Positions 41,171 to 49,035 of a stretch of DNA of 64,000 bases are shown in pieces (position 1 is the stretch's first letter; every line of letters begins with the position of its first letter). The DNA comes from JACDHG01 sp963815295 (lineage in GTDB: Bacteria > Actinomycetota > Actinomycetes > Propionibacteriales > Nocardioidaceae): assembly GCA_963815295.1 (NCBI GenBank), contig CAWFFZ010000008.1, positions 1,860,001-1,924,000 of the forward strand, written 5' to 3'. A model generated the notes under the pieces. That model worked only from the letters and a program-made list of their open reading frames with translations. It ran no database searches and had not been told where the DNA came from. Position numbers and translations under genes: made by a program.

Positions 41171-41242
41171 TGGGCGCAGCAGGGATCGAACCTGCGACCG
41201 CTGGTTTGTAAGACCAGAGCTCTACCGCTGAGCTATACGCCC
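41171..41242 (-). tRNA. tRNA-Val (anticodon TAC)
   Basis: Minus strand, 72 nt. Acceptor GGGCGTA/TGCGCCC, D-arm AGCTCAGCGGTAGAGC, anticodon arm CTGGT-CTTACAA-ACCAG giving anticodon TAC, T-arm GCAGGTTCGATCCCTGC, discriminator A. No encoded CCA at the 3' end. A stem at 41142-41157 just downstream probably terminates it. Confidence 0.95.
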
Positions 41243-41421
41243 GAAGCGCGGCTCAGCCTAACTGTGCGACGCACGGACGGCCAAAGCGACAAATCGGTGG
41301 TTTTAGCGGGACAGGACAACGGCCGCCAACGTCTCGGTTCGCTGGCGGCCGTGTCACTACATATTCGAACACGTTTGGGGGTTCCGATGTCAGCCGTTTG
41401 GGAAAACTGTGCACAGCATCT

Positions 41422-41886
41422 TCATCGCAGATCGGCAAGAACCGCGCGATATTCGTCAAGATCGCGTGCTTTCGGGATCTCGTTCTCTACCTGCCACCGC
41501 ACGACACCGGCACGATCCACGATAAACGTCGCACGACCTGAGGCTCCGGTCTCCTCGTTGAAGATGCCGTAGTCCCTCGAGACCTTGCCGTGCGGCCAGA
41601 AGTCGCTCAACAGCGGGAAGTCCAGACGATCACGTTCTGCGTACTCCCGCAGCGAAAACATGTGGTCGCAGGAGATCGCGAGCAGCGCCGTGGACTCGTC
41701 CACAAGGTCCTCACGGTTGTCACGGATCTCCGTGAGTTCCGACGTGCAGACCCTGCTGAACGCGAACGGGTAGAAGACGAGTACGACGTTCTTGGAGCCA
41801 ACGAACTGCGACAGGGTTACCGGCTTCCCGTGCTGGTCCTGCAGCGTGAAGTCGGGGGCGGCTTCGCCAACGATCGAACCGCTCAT
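41422..41886 (-). CDS. ahpE: One-cysteine peroxiredoxin, AhpE type
   Basis: A 154-aa peroxidase that reduces peroxides and peroxynitrite. APDFTLQDQHGKPVTLS, then the active-site block YPFAFSRVCTSEL with peroxidatic Cys47. LLSDFWPHGKVSRDYGIFNEETG and ATFIVDRAGVVRW match mycobacterial AhpE closely. No resolving Cys is visible in the C-terminal part, so an external thiol must regenerate it. ATG at 41886 (MSGSIVGEAAPDF) chosen over an ORF extension to 41967 that would overlap the DUF3052 gene. It follows that gene by 10 bp in one operon. Confidence 0.92.
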   Translation of the reverse strand: MSGSIVGEAAPDFTLQDQHGKPVTLSQFVGSKNVVLVFYPFAFSRVCTSELTEIRDNREDLVDESTALLAISCDHMFSLREYAERDRLDFPLLSDFWPHGKVSRDYGIFNEETGASGRATFIVDRAGVVRWQVENEIPKARDLDEYRAVLADLR

Positions 41887-41896
41887 CGAGAACTGG

Positions 41897-42331
41897 TCAG
41901 CGCCTGCCCGAGCGGTCGGACTTCGGCGACACGAGCTTGGTTCCCGACCAGTCGTGACCGGCGGCAAGGCTGGTCGTGGTTGCGAGGCCAGCAGTCGGTG
42001 CGGCTTCCGACACGTCGCTCGCGTCGACGTAGCGGGGCCTGCCCACCTTCGGAGTGAGGAGCCAGATCATGCCGCCTTCGCCGAGGTCGCTCAAAGCGTC
42101 GACCAGGCCGTCCACGAGGTCGCCGTCGTCGTCGCGCCACCAGAGCACCACGGCATCGACCACATCGCCGTACCGGTCGTCGACGAGGGAGCCTTCGATC
42201 GCCGTCTCGATCGCGGAGCGCAGGTCCTCGTCGATGTCTTCGTCCCAGCCGAGCTCCTGGACGACCATGCCCGGTCGAAAGCCGAACCGGCTGACCGGTC
42301 CGCCGTCCGCGCCGCTTCCGGTCGCGCTCAC
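41897..42331 (-). CDS. DUF3052 family protein
   Basis: A 144-aa actinobacterial protein of unknown function. FGFRPGMVVQELGWDEDIDEDL, VVDAVVLWWRDDDGDLVDGLVD and EGGMIWLLTPKVGRPRYV are the conserved core, equivalent to M. tuberculosis Rv2239c next to ahpE (Rv2238c). Acidic N-terminal half; the C-terminal tail (HDWSGTKLVSPKSDRSGRR) is basic. The GTG start overlaps the stop of a 47-aa ORF upstream (GTGA). Co-transcribed with ahpE. Confidence 0.9.
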   Translation of the reverse strand: MSATGSGADGGPVSRFGFRPGMVVQELGWDEDIDEDLRSAIETAIEGSLVDDRYGDVVDAVVLWWRDDDGDLVDGLVDALSDLGEGGMIWLLTPKVGRPRYVDASDVSEAAPTAGLATTTSLAAGHDWSGTKLVSPKSDRSGRR

Positions 42332-42471
42332 TCCAGTGCCTCCTTGCTAGGACGCGTCCCCTCGACGCGTCTCGACGGACCGTAGTCCACCGCGAACTGG
42401 GCCCATGTGCAAGTCCCTTCGACAAATCCGTTGAGCCAGTGTGCGCAGGCGCGAGTGGACCCATGCTCCAT
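42328..42471 (-). CDS. Possible 47-aa leader ORF coupled to DUF3052 (uncertain)
   Basis: ATG at 42471; product MEHGSTRACAHWLNGFVEG then TCTWAQFAVDYGPSRR, ending PSKEALE. Its TGA overlaps the GTG of the DUF3052 gene as GTGA, the same coupling used by other gene pairs here. No Shine-Dalgarno is seen and no family is recognised. The two Cys and Trp-rich centre are not typical of random frames, so it is listed with low confidence. Confidence 0.3.
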   Translation of the reverse strand: MEHGSTRACAHWLNGFVEGTCTWAQFAVDYGPSRRVEGTRPSKEALE

Positions 42472-42653
42472 GGGCACTCGGGAGGCGGTGTCGCGGCCTT
42501 CCCGACCGAGCCCGGCACGCGCGCTGGCGACTAGGCTGACAGGAGATGAGGCATCTCGTCGGAGGTGCGAGGATGAAGCCGTGCCGCCACACTCACGGCA
42601 CGGTATGACGACCAAGGCCCAGACCGCTGGCCCTGACCTGAGAAGGGGACCAC
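42472..42653. promoter_or_regulatory. Divergent control region of aceE and DUF3052-ahpE
   Basis: The gap holds a CCGTGCC/GGCACGG stem (about 42580-42605) upstream of aceE. The aceE ribosome binding site is AGAAGGGG just before the GTG at 42654. No recognisable operator. Confidence 0.35.
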
Positions 42654-45422
42654 GTGCCCGCCGCTAGTGAGCACCATCCGCCGGTGATCCACGAGGGTCT
42701 TCCGACGCAGCTGCCTGACATCGACCCCGAAGAGACTCAGGAGTGGCTCGACTCGCTCGACGCACTGCTCGACGAGAAGGGCCGCACCCGCGCGCGCTAC
42801 GTGATGCTCAAGCTGCTCGAGCGAGCCCGCGAGAGCAACGTCGGCGTCCCCGCGTTGCGCAGCACCGACTACATCAACACCATCCCTCCTGAGCGGGAGC
42901 CCTGGTTCCCCGGCGACGAGGAGATCGAGCGGCGCATCCGCGCGTTCATCCGCTGGAACGCTGCGGTAATGGTGTCGCGGGCCAACCGCAAGGGCCTCGA
43001 GGTCGGCGGGCACATCGCTACCTACCAGTCGGCGGCCAGCCTCTACGAGGTCGGCTTCAACCACTTCTTCCGCGGCAAGGACCACCCCGGCGGCGGCGAC
43101 CAGATCTTCATCCAGGGCCACGGGTCTCCCGGCATCTACTCGCGTGCCTACCTCGAGGGACGGCTGAGCGAGGACCAGCTCGACGGGTTCCGCCAGGAGG
43201 TGTCGAAGGGTCCCGGCAAGGGGCTGTCGTCGTACCCACACCCCCGGTTGATGCCGGACTTCTGGGAGTTCCCGACAGTGTCGATGGGCCTGACGGCGCT
43301 GAACTCGATCTACCAGGCACGCTTCAACCGCTACCTCCACAACCGCGGGATCACCGACACGAGTGACCAACATGTCTGGGCGTTCCTCGGTGACGGCGAG
43401 ATGGGCGAGCCCGAGTCGCTGGGCGCCATCGGGCTGGCCGCGCGCGAGGAGCTCGACAACCTGACGTTCGTCATCAACTGCAACCTGCAGCAGCTCGACG
43501 GGCCGGTCCGCGGCAACGGCAAAATCATCCAGGAGCTCGAGTCGACGTTCCGGGGCGCTGGGTGGAACGTCATCAAGGTCGTGTGGGGTCGCGAGTGGGA
43601 CGCGCTGCTGGCCCGCGACGTCGACGGCGTGCTCGTCAACCAGATGAATGCGACACCCGACGGCCAGTTCCAGACGTACTCCGTCGAGACCGGCGCTTAC
43701 GTCCGCGAGAAGTTCTTCGGCGGCGACATCCGGCTGCGCAAGCTGGTCAAGGATCTGAGCGACGAGGACATCCAGAAGCTGCCGCGTGGCGGACACGACT
43801 ACCGCAAGGTCTATGCGGCGTTCAAGGCCGCCACCGATCACGTCGGGCAGCCGACCGTGATCCTCGCGAAGACGATTAAGGGCTGGACCATCGATGCCCT
43901 GGAGGGCCGTAACGCGACCCACCAGATGAAGAAGCTCACCAAGGACGACCTGAAAAAGTTCCGTGACCGGCTGTTCCTGCCGATCAGCGACGAGGACATC
44001 GACCGCGACGAGGTCGCCCCGTTCTACCACCCCGGCAAGGACTCGCCCGAGATTCAGTACATGCTCGAGCGCCGACGTCAGCTCGGTGGCCCGCTCCCGC
44101 AACGTCGGGCCGACCCGACGCCGGTCAAGCTGCCTGGCGACGAGATGTACGCCGAGCTCAAGCAAGGCTCCGGCAAGCAGGCCATCGCCACCACGATGGC
44201 GTTCGTCCGGCTACTGCGAGACCTGATGAAGGATCCCGAGATCGGCCACCGGTTCGTGCCGATCGCGCCCGACGAATATCGGACGTTCGGCATGGACTCG
44301 ATGTTCCCGACGTCGAAGATCTACTCACCGCACGGCCAGCAGTACGACAGCGTGGACAGGGCGATGCTGCTCACCTACCGCGAGTCGGCCCAGGGCCAGA
44401 TGCTCCACGAGGGCATCAGCGAGGCCGGTGCGATGGGCTCGACGATCGCGGCCGGGACGACGTACGCGACGCACGGCGAGCACATGATCCCGGTCTACAT
44501 CTTCTACTCGATGTTCGGATTCCAGCGCACCGGCGACTCGATCTGGGCGTACGCCGACCAGCTCGGGCGCGGCTTCCTGATCGGTGCAACTGCAGGGCGA
44601 ACGACGCTGACCGGCGAAGGCCTGCAGCACGCCGACGGACACTCGCCCCTCCTCGCGGCCACGAACCCCGCGTGTGTCACCTACGACCCGGCCTACGCCT
44701 ACGAGATCGCGCACATCGTGCAGAACGGCCTGCAGCGGATGTACGCCTCGACCGACGAGCACCCGCACGGCGAGGACGTCTTCTTCTATCTCACGGTCTA
44801 CAACGAGCCGACCGTTCAGCTGCCTGAGCCGGACGACGTCGATGTCGAGGGCATCCTCAAGGGACTGCACCTGGTGCGACTGGCTGACACCGGCGACGGC
44901 GACGAGCGCCCGCGCATCCAGCTGCTCGCGTCCGGAGTTGCCGCCCCGTGGGCGATCAAGGCCCAGCAGATGCTTGCCGAGGAGTGGCAGGTGCGGGCGG
45001 ACGTGTGGTCGGTGACATCGTGGAACGAGCTCACCCGCGATGCGTTGGCGGTCGACCGGTGGAACCTGCTGCATCCCACCGACGAGCAACGGACGCCATA
45101 CGTCACGACGACGCTCGGGCGCACCCACGGACCCGTGCTCGCGGTGTCCGACTACATGCGCGGTGTGCCGGACCAGATCTCCCAGTGGGTGCCGTCGGAC
45201 TGGCACTCGCTCGGCACGGACGGCTTCGGGCTCGCAGACACCCGAGCCGCGGCCCGGCGACACTTCCGCGTCGACGCTGAGTCGATCGTGGTGGCTTCGC
45301 TGGCTGCGCTGGCCAAGCGCGGTGAGGTCGACTCGTCGCGCGTCGCGGAGGCGCTGGCGTCATACCGGATCGACGACCCGACCGCGGTGGCCGGCGTCAA
45401 GCAGGAAGGCGCCGGCGCCTAA
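42654..45422 (+). CDS. aceE: Pyruvate dehydrogenase E1 component, homodimeric
   Basis: A 922-aa thiamine-diphosphate enzyme that decarboxylates pyruvate and acetylates the lipoyl domain of E2. GHGSPGIYSRAYLEGRLS, the ThDP motif GDGEMGEPESLG ending VINCN, DHVGQPTVILAKTIKGW and the C-terminal transketolase-like half (LTYRESAQGQMLHEGISEAGAMGS) are all AceE-like. The N-terminal ITRGE-type peripheral region (QEWLDSLDALL) is the E2-binding tail. GTG start with GAGAAGGGG upstream. No E2/E3 genes are adjacent, as usual in actinobacteria, where E1 partners with a shared E2. Confidence 0.96.
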   Translation: MPAASEHHPPVIHEGLPTQLPDIDPEETQEWLDSLDALLDEKGRTRARYVMLKLLERARESNVGVPALRSTDYINTIPPEREPWFPGDEEIERRIRAFIRWNAAVMVSRANRKGLEVGGHIATYQSAASLYEVGFNHFFRGKDHPGGGDQIFIQGHGSPGIYSRAYLEGRLSEDQLDGFRQEVSKGPGKGLSSYPHPRLMPDFWEFPTVSMGLTALNSIYQARFNRYLHNRGITDTSDQHVWAFLGDGEMGEPESLGAIGLAAREELDNLTFVINCNLQQLDGPVRGNGKIIQELESTFRGAGWNVIKVVWGREWDALLARDVDGVLVNQMNATPDGQFQTYSVETGAYVREKFFGGDIRLRKLVKDLSDEDIQKLPRGGHDYRKVYAAFKAATDHVGQPTVILAKTIKGWTIDALEGRNATHQMKKLTKDDLKKFRDRLFLPISDEDIDRDEVAPFYHPGKDSPEIQYMLERRRQLGGPLPQRRADPTPVKLPGDEMYAELKQGSGKQAIATTMAFVRLLRDLMKDPEIGHRFVPIAPDEYRTFGMDSMFPTSKIYSPHGQQYDSVDRAMLLTYRESAQGQMLHEGISEAGAMGSTIAAGTTYATHGEHMIPVYIFYSMFGFQRTGDSIWAYADQLGRGFLIGATAGRTTLTGEGLQHADGHSPLLAATNPACVTYDPAYAYEIAHIVQNGLQRMYASTDEHPHGEDVFFYLTVYNEPTVQLPEPDDVDVEGILKGLHLVRLADTGDGDERPRIQLLASGVAAPWAIKAQQMLAEEWQVRADVWSVTSWNELTRDALAVDRWNLLHPTDEQRTPYVTTTLGRTHGPVLAVSDYMRGVPDQISQWVPSDWHSLGTDGFGLADTRAAARRHFRVDAESIVVASLAALAKRGEVDSSRVAEALASYRIDDPTAVAGVKQEGAGA

Positions 45423-45425
45423 CCC

Positions 45426-45447
45426 GTTGACCCGTCACTTCTGGTCT
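45426..45447. repeat. Single 22-nt repeat unit (GTTGACCCGTCACTTCTGG)
   Basis: One unit matching the 53199 repeat in its first 12 bases (GTTGACCCGTCA), four bases after the aceE stop. As at 12308 and 53177, it sits between convergent genes. Confidence 0.55.
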
Positions 45448-45453
45448 TCGCCG

Positions 45454-45501
45454 TTGCGTCCGTAGCAGCGCGCGCGATAGCGCTCGGCGGCACGGACGTA
45501 A
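45454..45501. repeat. Dispersed palindromic element, copy 4 (reverse orientation)
   Basis: TTGCGTCCGT (45454-45463) and ACGGACGTAA (45492-45501), one mismatch between arms. Read on the minus strand the interior gives ACGTCCGTGCCGCCGAGCGC then TATCGCG, identical over 27 bases to copy 2 at 23197. It lies between convergent aceE and the PHP gene. Confidence 0.8.
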
Positions 45502-45505
45502 GGAC

Positions 45506-46543
45506 TCAGCGCTTGGCGTGGGTCCACTCGAGGAGCTTGTCACGCGACCACGTGTTGACGATCCGCGCCGGCGGTATGCCGTTCTTGACAGCACGGGCGC
45601 AGCCGTAGTCCTGGAAGGCCAGCTGGCCAGGCGCGTGCGCATCGGTGTCGATGCTGAACAGGCAGCCCGCCTCGAGCGCCAGCTGGATCAGCCGCGACGG
45701 TGGGTCACGCCGCTCCGGTCGCGAGTTGATCTCCACGGCTACGTCGAACTGAGCGCACGCGGCAAACACCACCTCGGCGTCGAACTGCGACTCCGGACGC
45801 GTCCCGCGTGACCCCTCGACGAGGCGCCCCGTGCAGTGTCCAAGCACGTTGGTCATCCGGTGCGAGATCCCGCCCACCATCCGGAGGGTCATGGTCTCGG
45901 AGTCGGCCCGCAGCTTCGAGTGGACACTCGCCACGACCACGTCGAGGCGTTCCAGCATCTCCCGGCTCTGGTCGAGCTTGCCGTCTTCGAGGATGTCGAC
46001 CTCGATCCCCGGCAACAGCACGAAGTCGTCGTACTCCTTGTTGATCTGCTCGATCACGTCAAGCTGGTCGGCGAGCCGCGCGGCCGTGAGACCGTTCGCG
46101 ACGGTAAGCCGTGGCGAGTGGTCCGTGAGCGCCAGGTACTCATGTCCCACGGTGCGGGCCGACTTCACCATCTCCTCGATCGGCGAGCCGCCGTCTGACC
46201 AGTTCGAGTGGCAGTGCAGGTCGCCCTTCAGGCGCTTACGCAGCTTCTCGCCGCCCCCGACGAGCGGTCCTTGTCCCTTGTCACGCAGGTCGGCGAGCTT
46301 CTTGGGTACGACGCCGGTGCTGGCCTCCATCACGACCGCCGACGTCGAGGGACCCACGTTGGCGACATCGGTCAGCGACTTCGCCGCGATCCGCTTCTCC
46401 ACCTCGCCCGACGGCAGCTCCGCCAGCGCCCACGCCGCCTTGCGATACGCCTCCACCCGACGCGTTTCGCCGCGCCCTCGCTCCATCCACCACGCGATCT
46501 CCGACAGTGCCTCGATGCCGTCCACGGCGCTATCCTGCCGCAT
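45506..46543 (-). CDS. PHP-domain phosphoesterase with helix-hairpin-helix N-terminus
   Basis: A 345-aa protein. Residues 1-80 look like a Pol-X-type helical domain with a hairpin-helix-hairpin (SLTDVANVGPSTSAVVMEA). Residues 105-340 are a PHP metal-dependent phosphoesterase: KGDLHCHSNWSDG (first histidines), LALTDHSP, LPGIEVDIL, VVASVHSKL, GHCTGR and SIDTDAHAPGQ supply ligands. It matches the C-terminal half of bacterial PolX but lacks the palm polymerase domain. Probably a nuclease or phosphatase. ATG at 46543 is used; TTG at 46549 is an alternative. Confidence 0.85.
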   Translation of the reverse strand: MRQDSAVDGIEALSEIAWWMERGRGETRRVEAYRKAAWALAELPSGEVEKRIAAKSLTDVANVGPSTSAVVMEASTGVVPKKLADLRDKGQGPLVGGGEKLRKRLKGDLHCHSNWSDGGSPIEEMVKSARTVGHEYLALTDHSPRLTVANGLTAARLADQLDVIEQINKEYDDFVLLPGIEVDILEDGKLDQSREMLERLDVVVASVHSKLRADSETMTLRMVGGISHRMTNVLGHCTGRLVEGSRGTRPESQFDAEVVFAACAQFDVAVEINSRPERRDPPSRLIQLALEAGCLFSIDTDAHAPGQLAFQDYGCARAVKNGIPPARIVNTWSRDKLLEWTHAKR

Positions 46544-46593
46544 CCCCAAAGTTTTGTTGAGGGTTCACAATCCCACCCGGTTAGGCTTTGCCC

Positions 46594-47772
46594 ATGACCC
46601 GGGCCAAAGCAGGGGCGAGAGCAGGAGCCGTCCGCCAGCTGGAGCAGTCGGTCGGCGCGCTCACCAAGGCTGCCATCTCCACCATGCACGCCGAGCTCCC
46701 GTGGTTTCGCGCCCTCACTGCCGAGGACCGGTCCTGGATCGGTCTGATCGCAGGAGCCGGCATCTCGTCGTTCGTCGACTGGTACCGCGAGGACAACCCG
46801 CACTCCCCCGCGGTCACCGCCGACGTCTTCGGCACCGCGCCGCGTGAGTTGACCGGCGCGGTCACCCTCCAGCAGACCGTCGAGATGGTGCGTACGACGA
46901 TCGGCGTGGTCGAGGCGCACGTCGACGAAGTCGTCGGAGCCAAGGACGCACAGGCCGTCCGCGAGGCCGTGATGCACTACTCCCGCGAAATCGCCTTCGC
47001 CGCCGCCGAGGTCTACGCCCGCGCAGCCGAGCAGCGGGGTGCGTGGGATGCCCGCCTGGAGGCGCTGATCGTCGACTCGGTGCTCCGTGGCGAGGCCGAC
47101 GAAGCGGTCCGGTCTCGGGCGACCGCGTTGGGATGGGTCTCCACCAGCGGCGTCTGCGTGGTGCTCGGCCACACGCCGCAAGGCGACTCAGCGACGGTCG
47201 TCGACGCGATCAAGCGTTCTGCCCACGCGCGCCACCTCGACGCGTTGTGTGCCGTTCAGGGTGACCGGCTCGTCGTTGTGCTCGGTGGCGTCGACGACCC
47301 CGACAAATCGGCCAGCGGTATCGCCGACCACTTCGGTGATGGCGCGGTCGTGACAGGCCCGGTCGTAGAAGACCTGCTTGCCGCCAACCGGTCGGCCCGC
47401 GCGGCCGTGGCCGGTCTGCGCGCAGCGGTCGCCTGGCCCCAGGCGCCACGTCCCGTCTCGAGCGACGACCTGCTGCCAGAGCGGGCGCTGTCCGGCGACG
47501 GCCACGCGCGGCGCGAGCTTGTCGCCGAGGTGTACGAGCCGTTGCGCGACGCCGGCTCCGGACTGATGGAGACCCTGACGGCATACCTCGACACGAGCGG
47601 GTCGATCGAGGCGACCAGCCGACAGCTCTTCGTGCACTCCAACACCGTCCGCTACCGGCTCCGCCGGATCGCCGACGTCACGGGCCTGACCCCGAGCAAC
47701 GCCCGCGACGCCTACACCCTCCGGCTGGCACTTACCCTCGGACGACTGCTGACCGCGTCCACCACGTTGTAG
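46594..47772 (+). CDS. fasR: PucR-type regulator of fatty-acid synthesis (FasR/MabR-like)
   Basis: A 392-aa transcription factor. The C-terminal PucR helix-turn-helix (ETLTAYLDTSGSIEATSRQL, VHSNTVRYRLRRIADVTGL) follows a GGDEF-like sensory middle (GVCVVLGHTP...DRLVVVLGG) and a helical N-terminus. Position directly upstream of fabD equals Rv2242 (MabR) of M. tuberculosis and FasR of Streptomyces, activators of the fab operon that respond to acyl-CoA. A short perfect inverted repeat at its stop codon (47767-47783) may be its operator. ATG 46594 chosen; a TTG lies two codons upstream. Confidence 0.9.
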   Translation: MTRAKAGARAGAVRQLEQSVGALTKAAISTMHAELPWFRALTAEDRSWIGLIAGAGISSFVDWYREDNPHSPAVTADVFGTAPRELTGAVTLQQTVEMVRTTIGVVEAHVDEVVGAKDAQAVREAVMHYSREIAFAAAEVYARAAEQRGAWDARLEALIVDSVLRGEADEAVRSRATALGWVSTSGVCVVLGHTPQGDSATVVDAIKRSAHARHLDALCAVQGDRLVVVLGGVDDPDKSASGIADHFGDGAVVTGPVVEDLLAANRSARAAVAGLRAAVAWPQAPRPVSSDDLLPERALSGDGHARRELVAEVYEPLRDAGSGLMETLTAYLDTSGSIEATSRQLFVHSNTVRYRLRRIADVTGLTPSNARDAYTLRLALTLGRLLTASTTL

Positions 47773-47783
47773 GTTTCCTACAA
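47767..47783. promoter_or_regulatory. Inverted repeat TTGTAGG-TTT-CCTACAA before fabD
   Basis: A perfect 7-bp inverted repeat with a 3-nt centre overlaps the fasR stop and is followed by an AT-richer stretch (AACACTCAGTAAACTTT), 58 bp before the fabD ATG. Given the known autoregulatory FasR/MabR circuits, this is a candidate FasR site. It could also be a weak hairpin. Confidence 0.4.
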
Positions 47784-47840
47784 CAACACTCAGTAAACTT
47801 TCGTCTCTTCACCACCGCAGGTCCGCGCGCCCTACCCGGC

Positions 47841-49034
47841 ATGATTGGCCCTGTGCTTGTCATCGTCGCCCCCGGCCAGGGAGCACAGACTCCTGGCTTC
47901 CTCGCCCCGTGGCTTGAGGACCCCGACTTCGCCGACCGGCTGAACTGGCTGTCTGCCGTCAGCGGCGTCGACCTCGCTCACTACGGCACAAAGGCGGACG
48001 CCGAGACGATCCGCGACACCGCCGTCGCCCAGCCGTTGCTCGTGGCGTCTAGCCTGCTGTCCGCGCTCGCCCTCTTCCCCCACCCGGCCGACGCGTTCGG
48101 CCGGATCGGCGCCGTCGCCGGTCACAGCGTTGGTGAGATCGCCGCCGCCACCGGAGCAGGCGTCATGACCGCCGAACAGGCCATGGTGTTCGTCCGCGAG
48201 CGTGGTCAGGCCATGGCCGAGGCGTCCGCAGCCGTCGGCACCGGTATGACGGCGGTCATCGGCGGCGACCGCGACGAGGTACTCGCGGCGCTCGACAAGT
48301 TCGGCCTCACCGCGGCCAACGACAACGGAGCGGGGCAGCTCGTCGCGGCGGGCACCCACGAGGAGCTGCAAGCCCTCGCCGACGACCCACCTGCCAAGAC
48401 CCGGCTCGTGCCGCTGAGTGTCGCGGGAGCCTTCCACACCCAGCACATGCGACCCGCCGTCGACGTACTGGCCCGGCTCGGCAAGGCCATGTCGACCCGC
48501 GACACGCGCACGCGGCTGATCTCCAACCGTGACGGCCAGGTGATCCACGACGGCCGTGAGGTGCTGAGTCGGCTCGTGACCCAGGTGAGCACGCCCGTCC
48601 GGTGGGACCTCTGTCTGCAGACCATGGCCGACCTCGGCGTGACCGGCATCTTGGAGATGCCGCCCGCCGGCACGCTGACCGGCATCGCCAAGCGCCAACT
48701 CAAGGGCGTCGAGACGTTCGCGCTCAAGACCCCCGACCTGCTCGACGACGCCCGCGCCTTCGCCGACAAGCACGGCGATGCGTCGCCGATGGACTCGACT
48801 CCCACCTGGCGGGTCGTGGTCTCGCCAGGCAAGGGAACCTTCCGCCAAGCCGCCGACATCCCGATCGGCACCTTGCTGACAACCGACGTCGTCGTCGGCG
48901 AGGTGGAGAACCTGCGCGGCCGAACCGCCGTCGTCGCCCCCTACGGCGGCACCATCGTCGAGTGGGTCGTCGAGGACGGCGACCTTGTCTCGCCTGGCCA
49001 AGCCCTGGTGCGCCTGCACCCCGAAAGCGAGTGA
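47841..49034 (+). CDS. fabD: Malonyl-CoA:ACP transacylase with C-terminal lipoyl-like domain
   Basis: A 397-aa enzyme that loads malonate onto ACP. GQGAQTPGF, the nucleophile AGHSVGEIAAA (Ser96), the Arg region FVRERGQAMAEA and VAGAFHTQHM (His) are canonical. FabD normally ends near residue 310. Here about 80 further residues (PTWRVVVSPGKGTFRQAADI, then VVAPYGGTIVEWVVEDGD and GQALVRLHPE) resemble a biotinyl/lipoyl carrier fold without the modified lysine. ATG 47841 or GTG 47853 are both possible starts. First gene of the fabD-fabH-acpP-fabF-accD operon. Confidence 0.93.
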   Translation: MIGPVLVIVAPGQGAQTPGFLAPWLEDPDFADRLNWLSAVSGVDLAHYGTKADAETIRDTAVAQPLLVASSLLSALALFPHPADAFGRIGAVAGHSVGEIAAATGAGVMTAEQAMVFVRERGQAMAEASAAVGTGMTAVIGGDRDEVLAALDKFGLTAANDNGAGQLVAAGTHEELQALADDPPAKTRLVPLSVAGAFHTQHMRPAVDVLARLGKAMSTRDTRTRLISNRDGQVIHDGREVLSRLVTQVSTPVRWDLCLQTMADLGVTGILEMPPAGTLTGIAKRQLKGVETFALKTPDLLDDARAFADKHGDASPMDSTPTWRVVVSPGKGTFRQAADIPIGTLLTTDVVVGEVENLRGRTAVVAPYGGTIVEWVVEDGDLVSPGQALVRLHPESE

Positions 49035-49035
49035 C

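Noticed and set aside
41171..41242. Integration of a mobile element at tRNA-Val
   Set aside because: No integrase gene and no second copy of the tRNA 3' end were found nearby.
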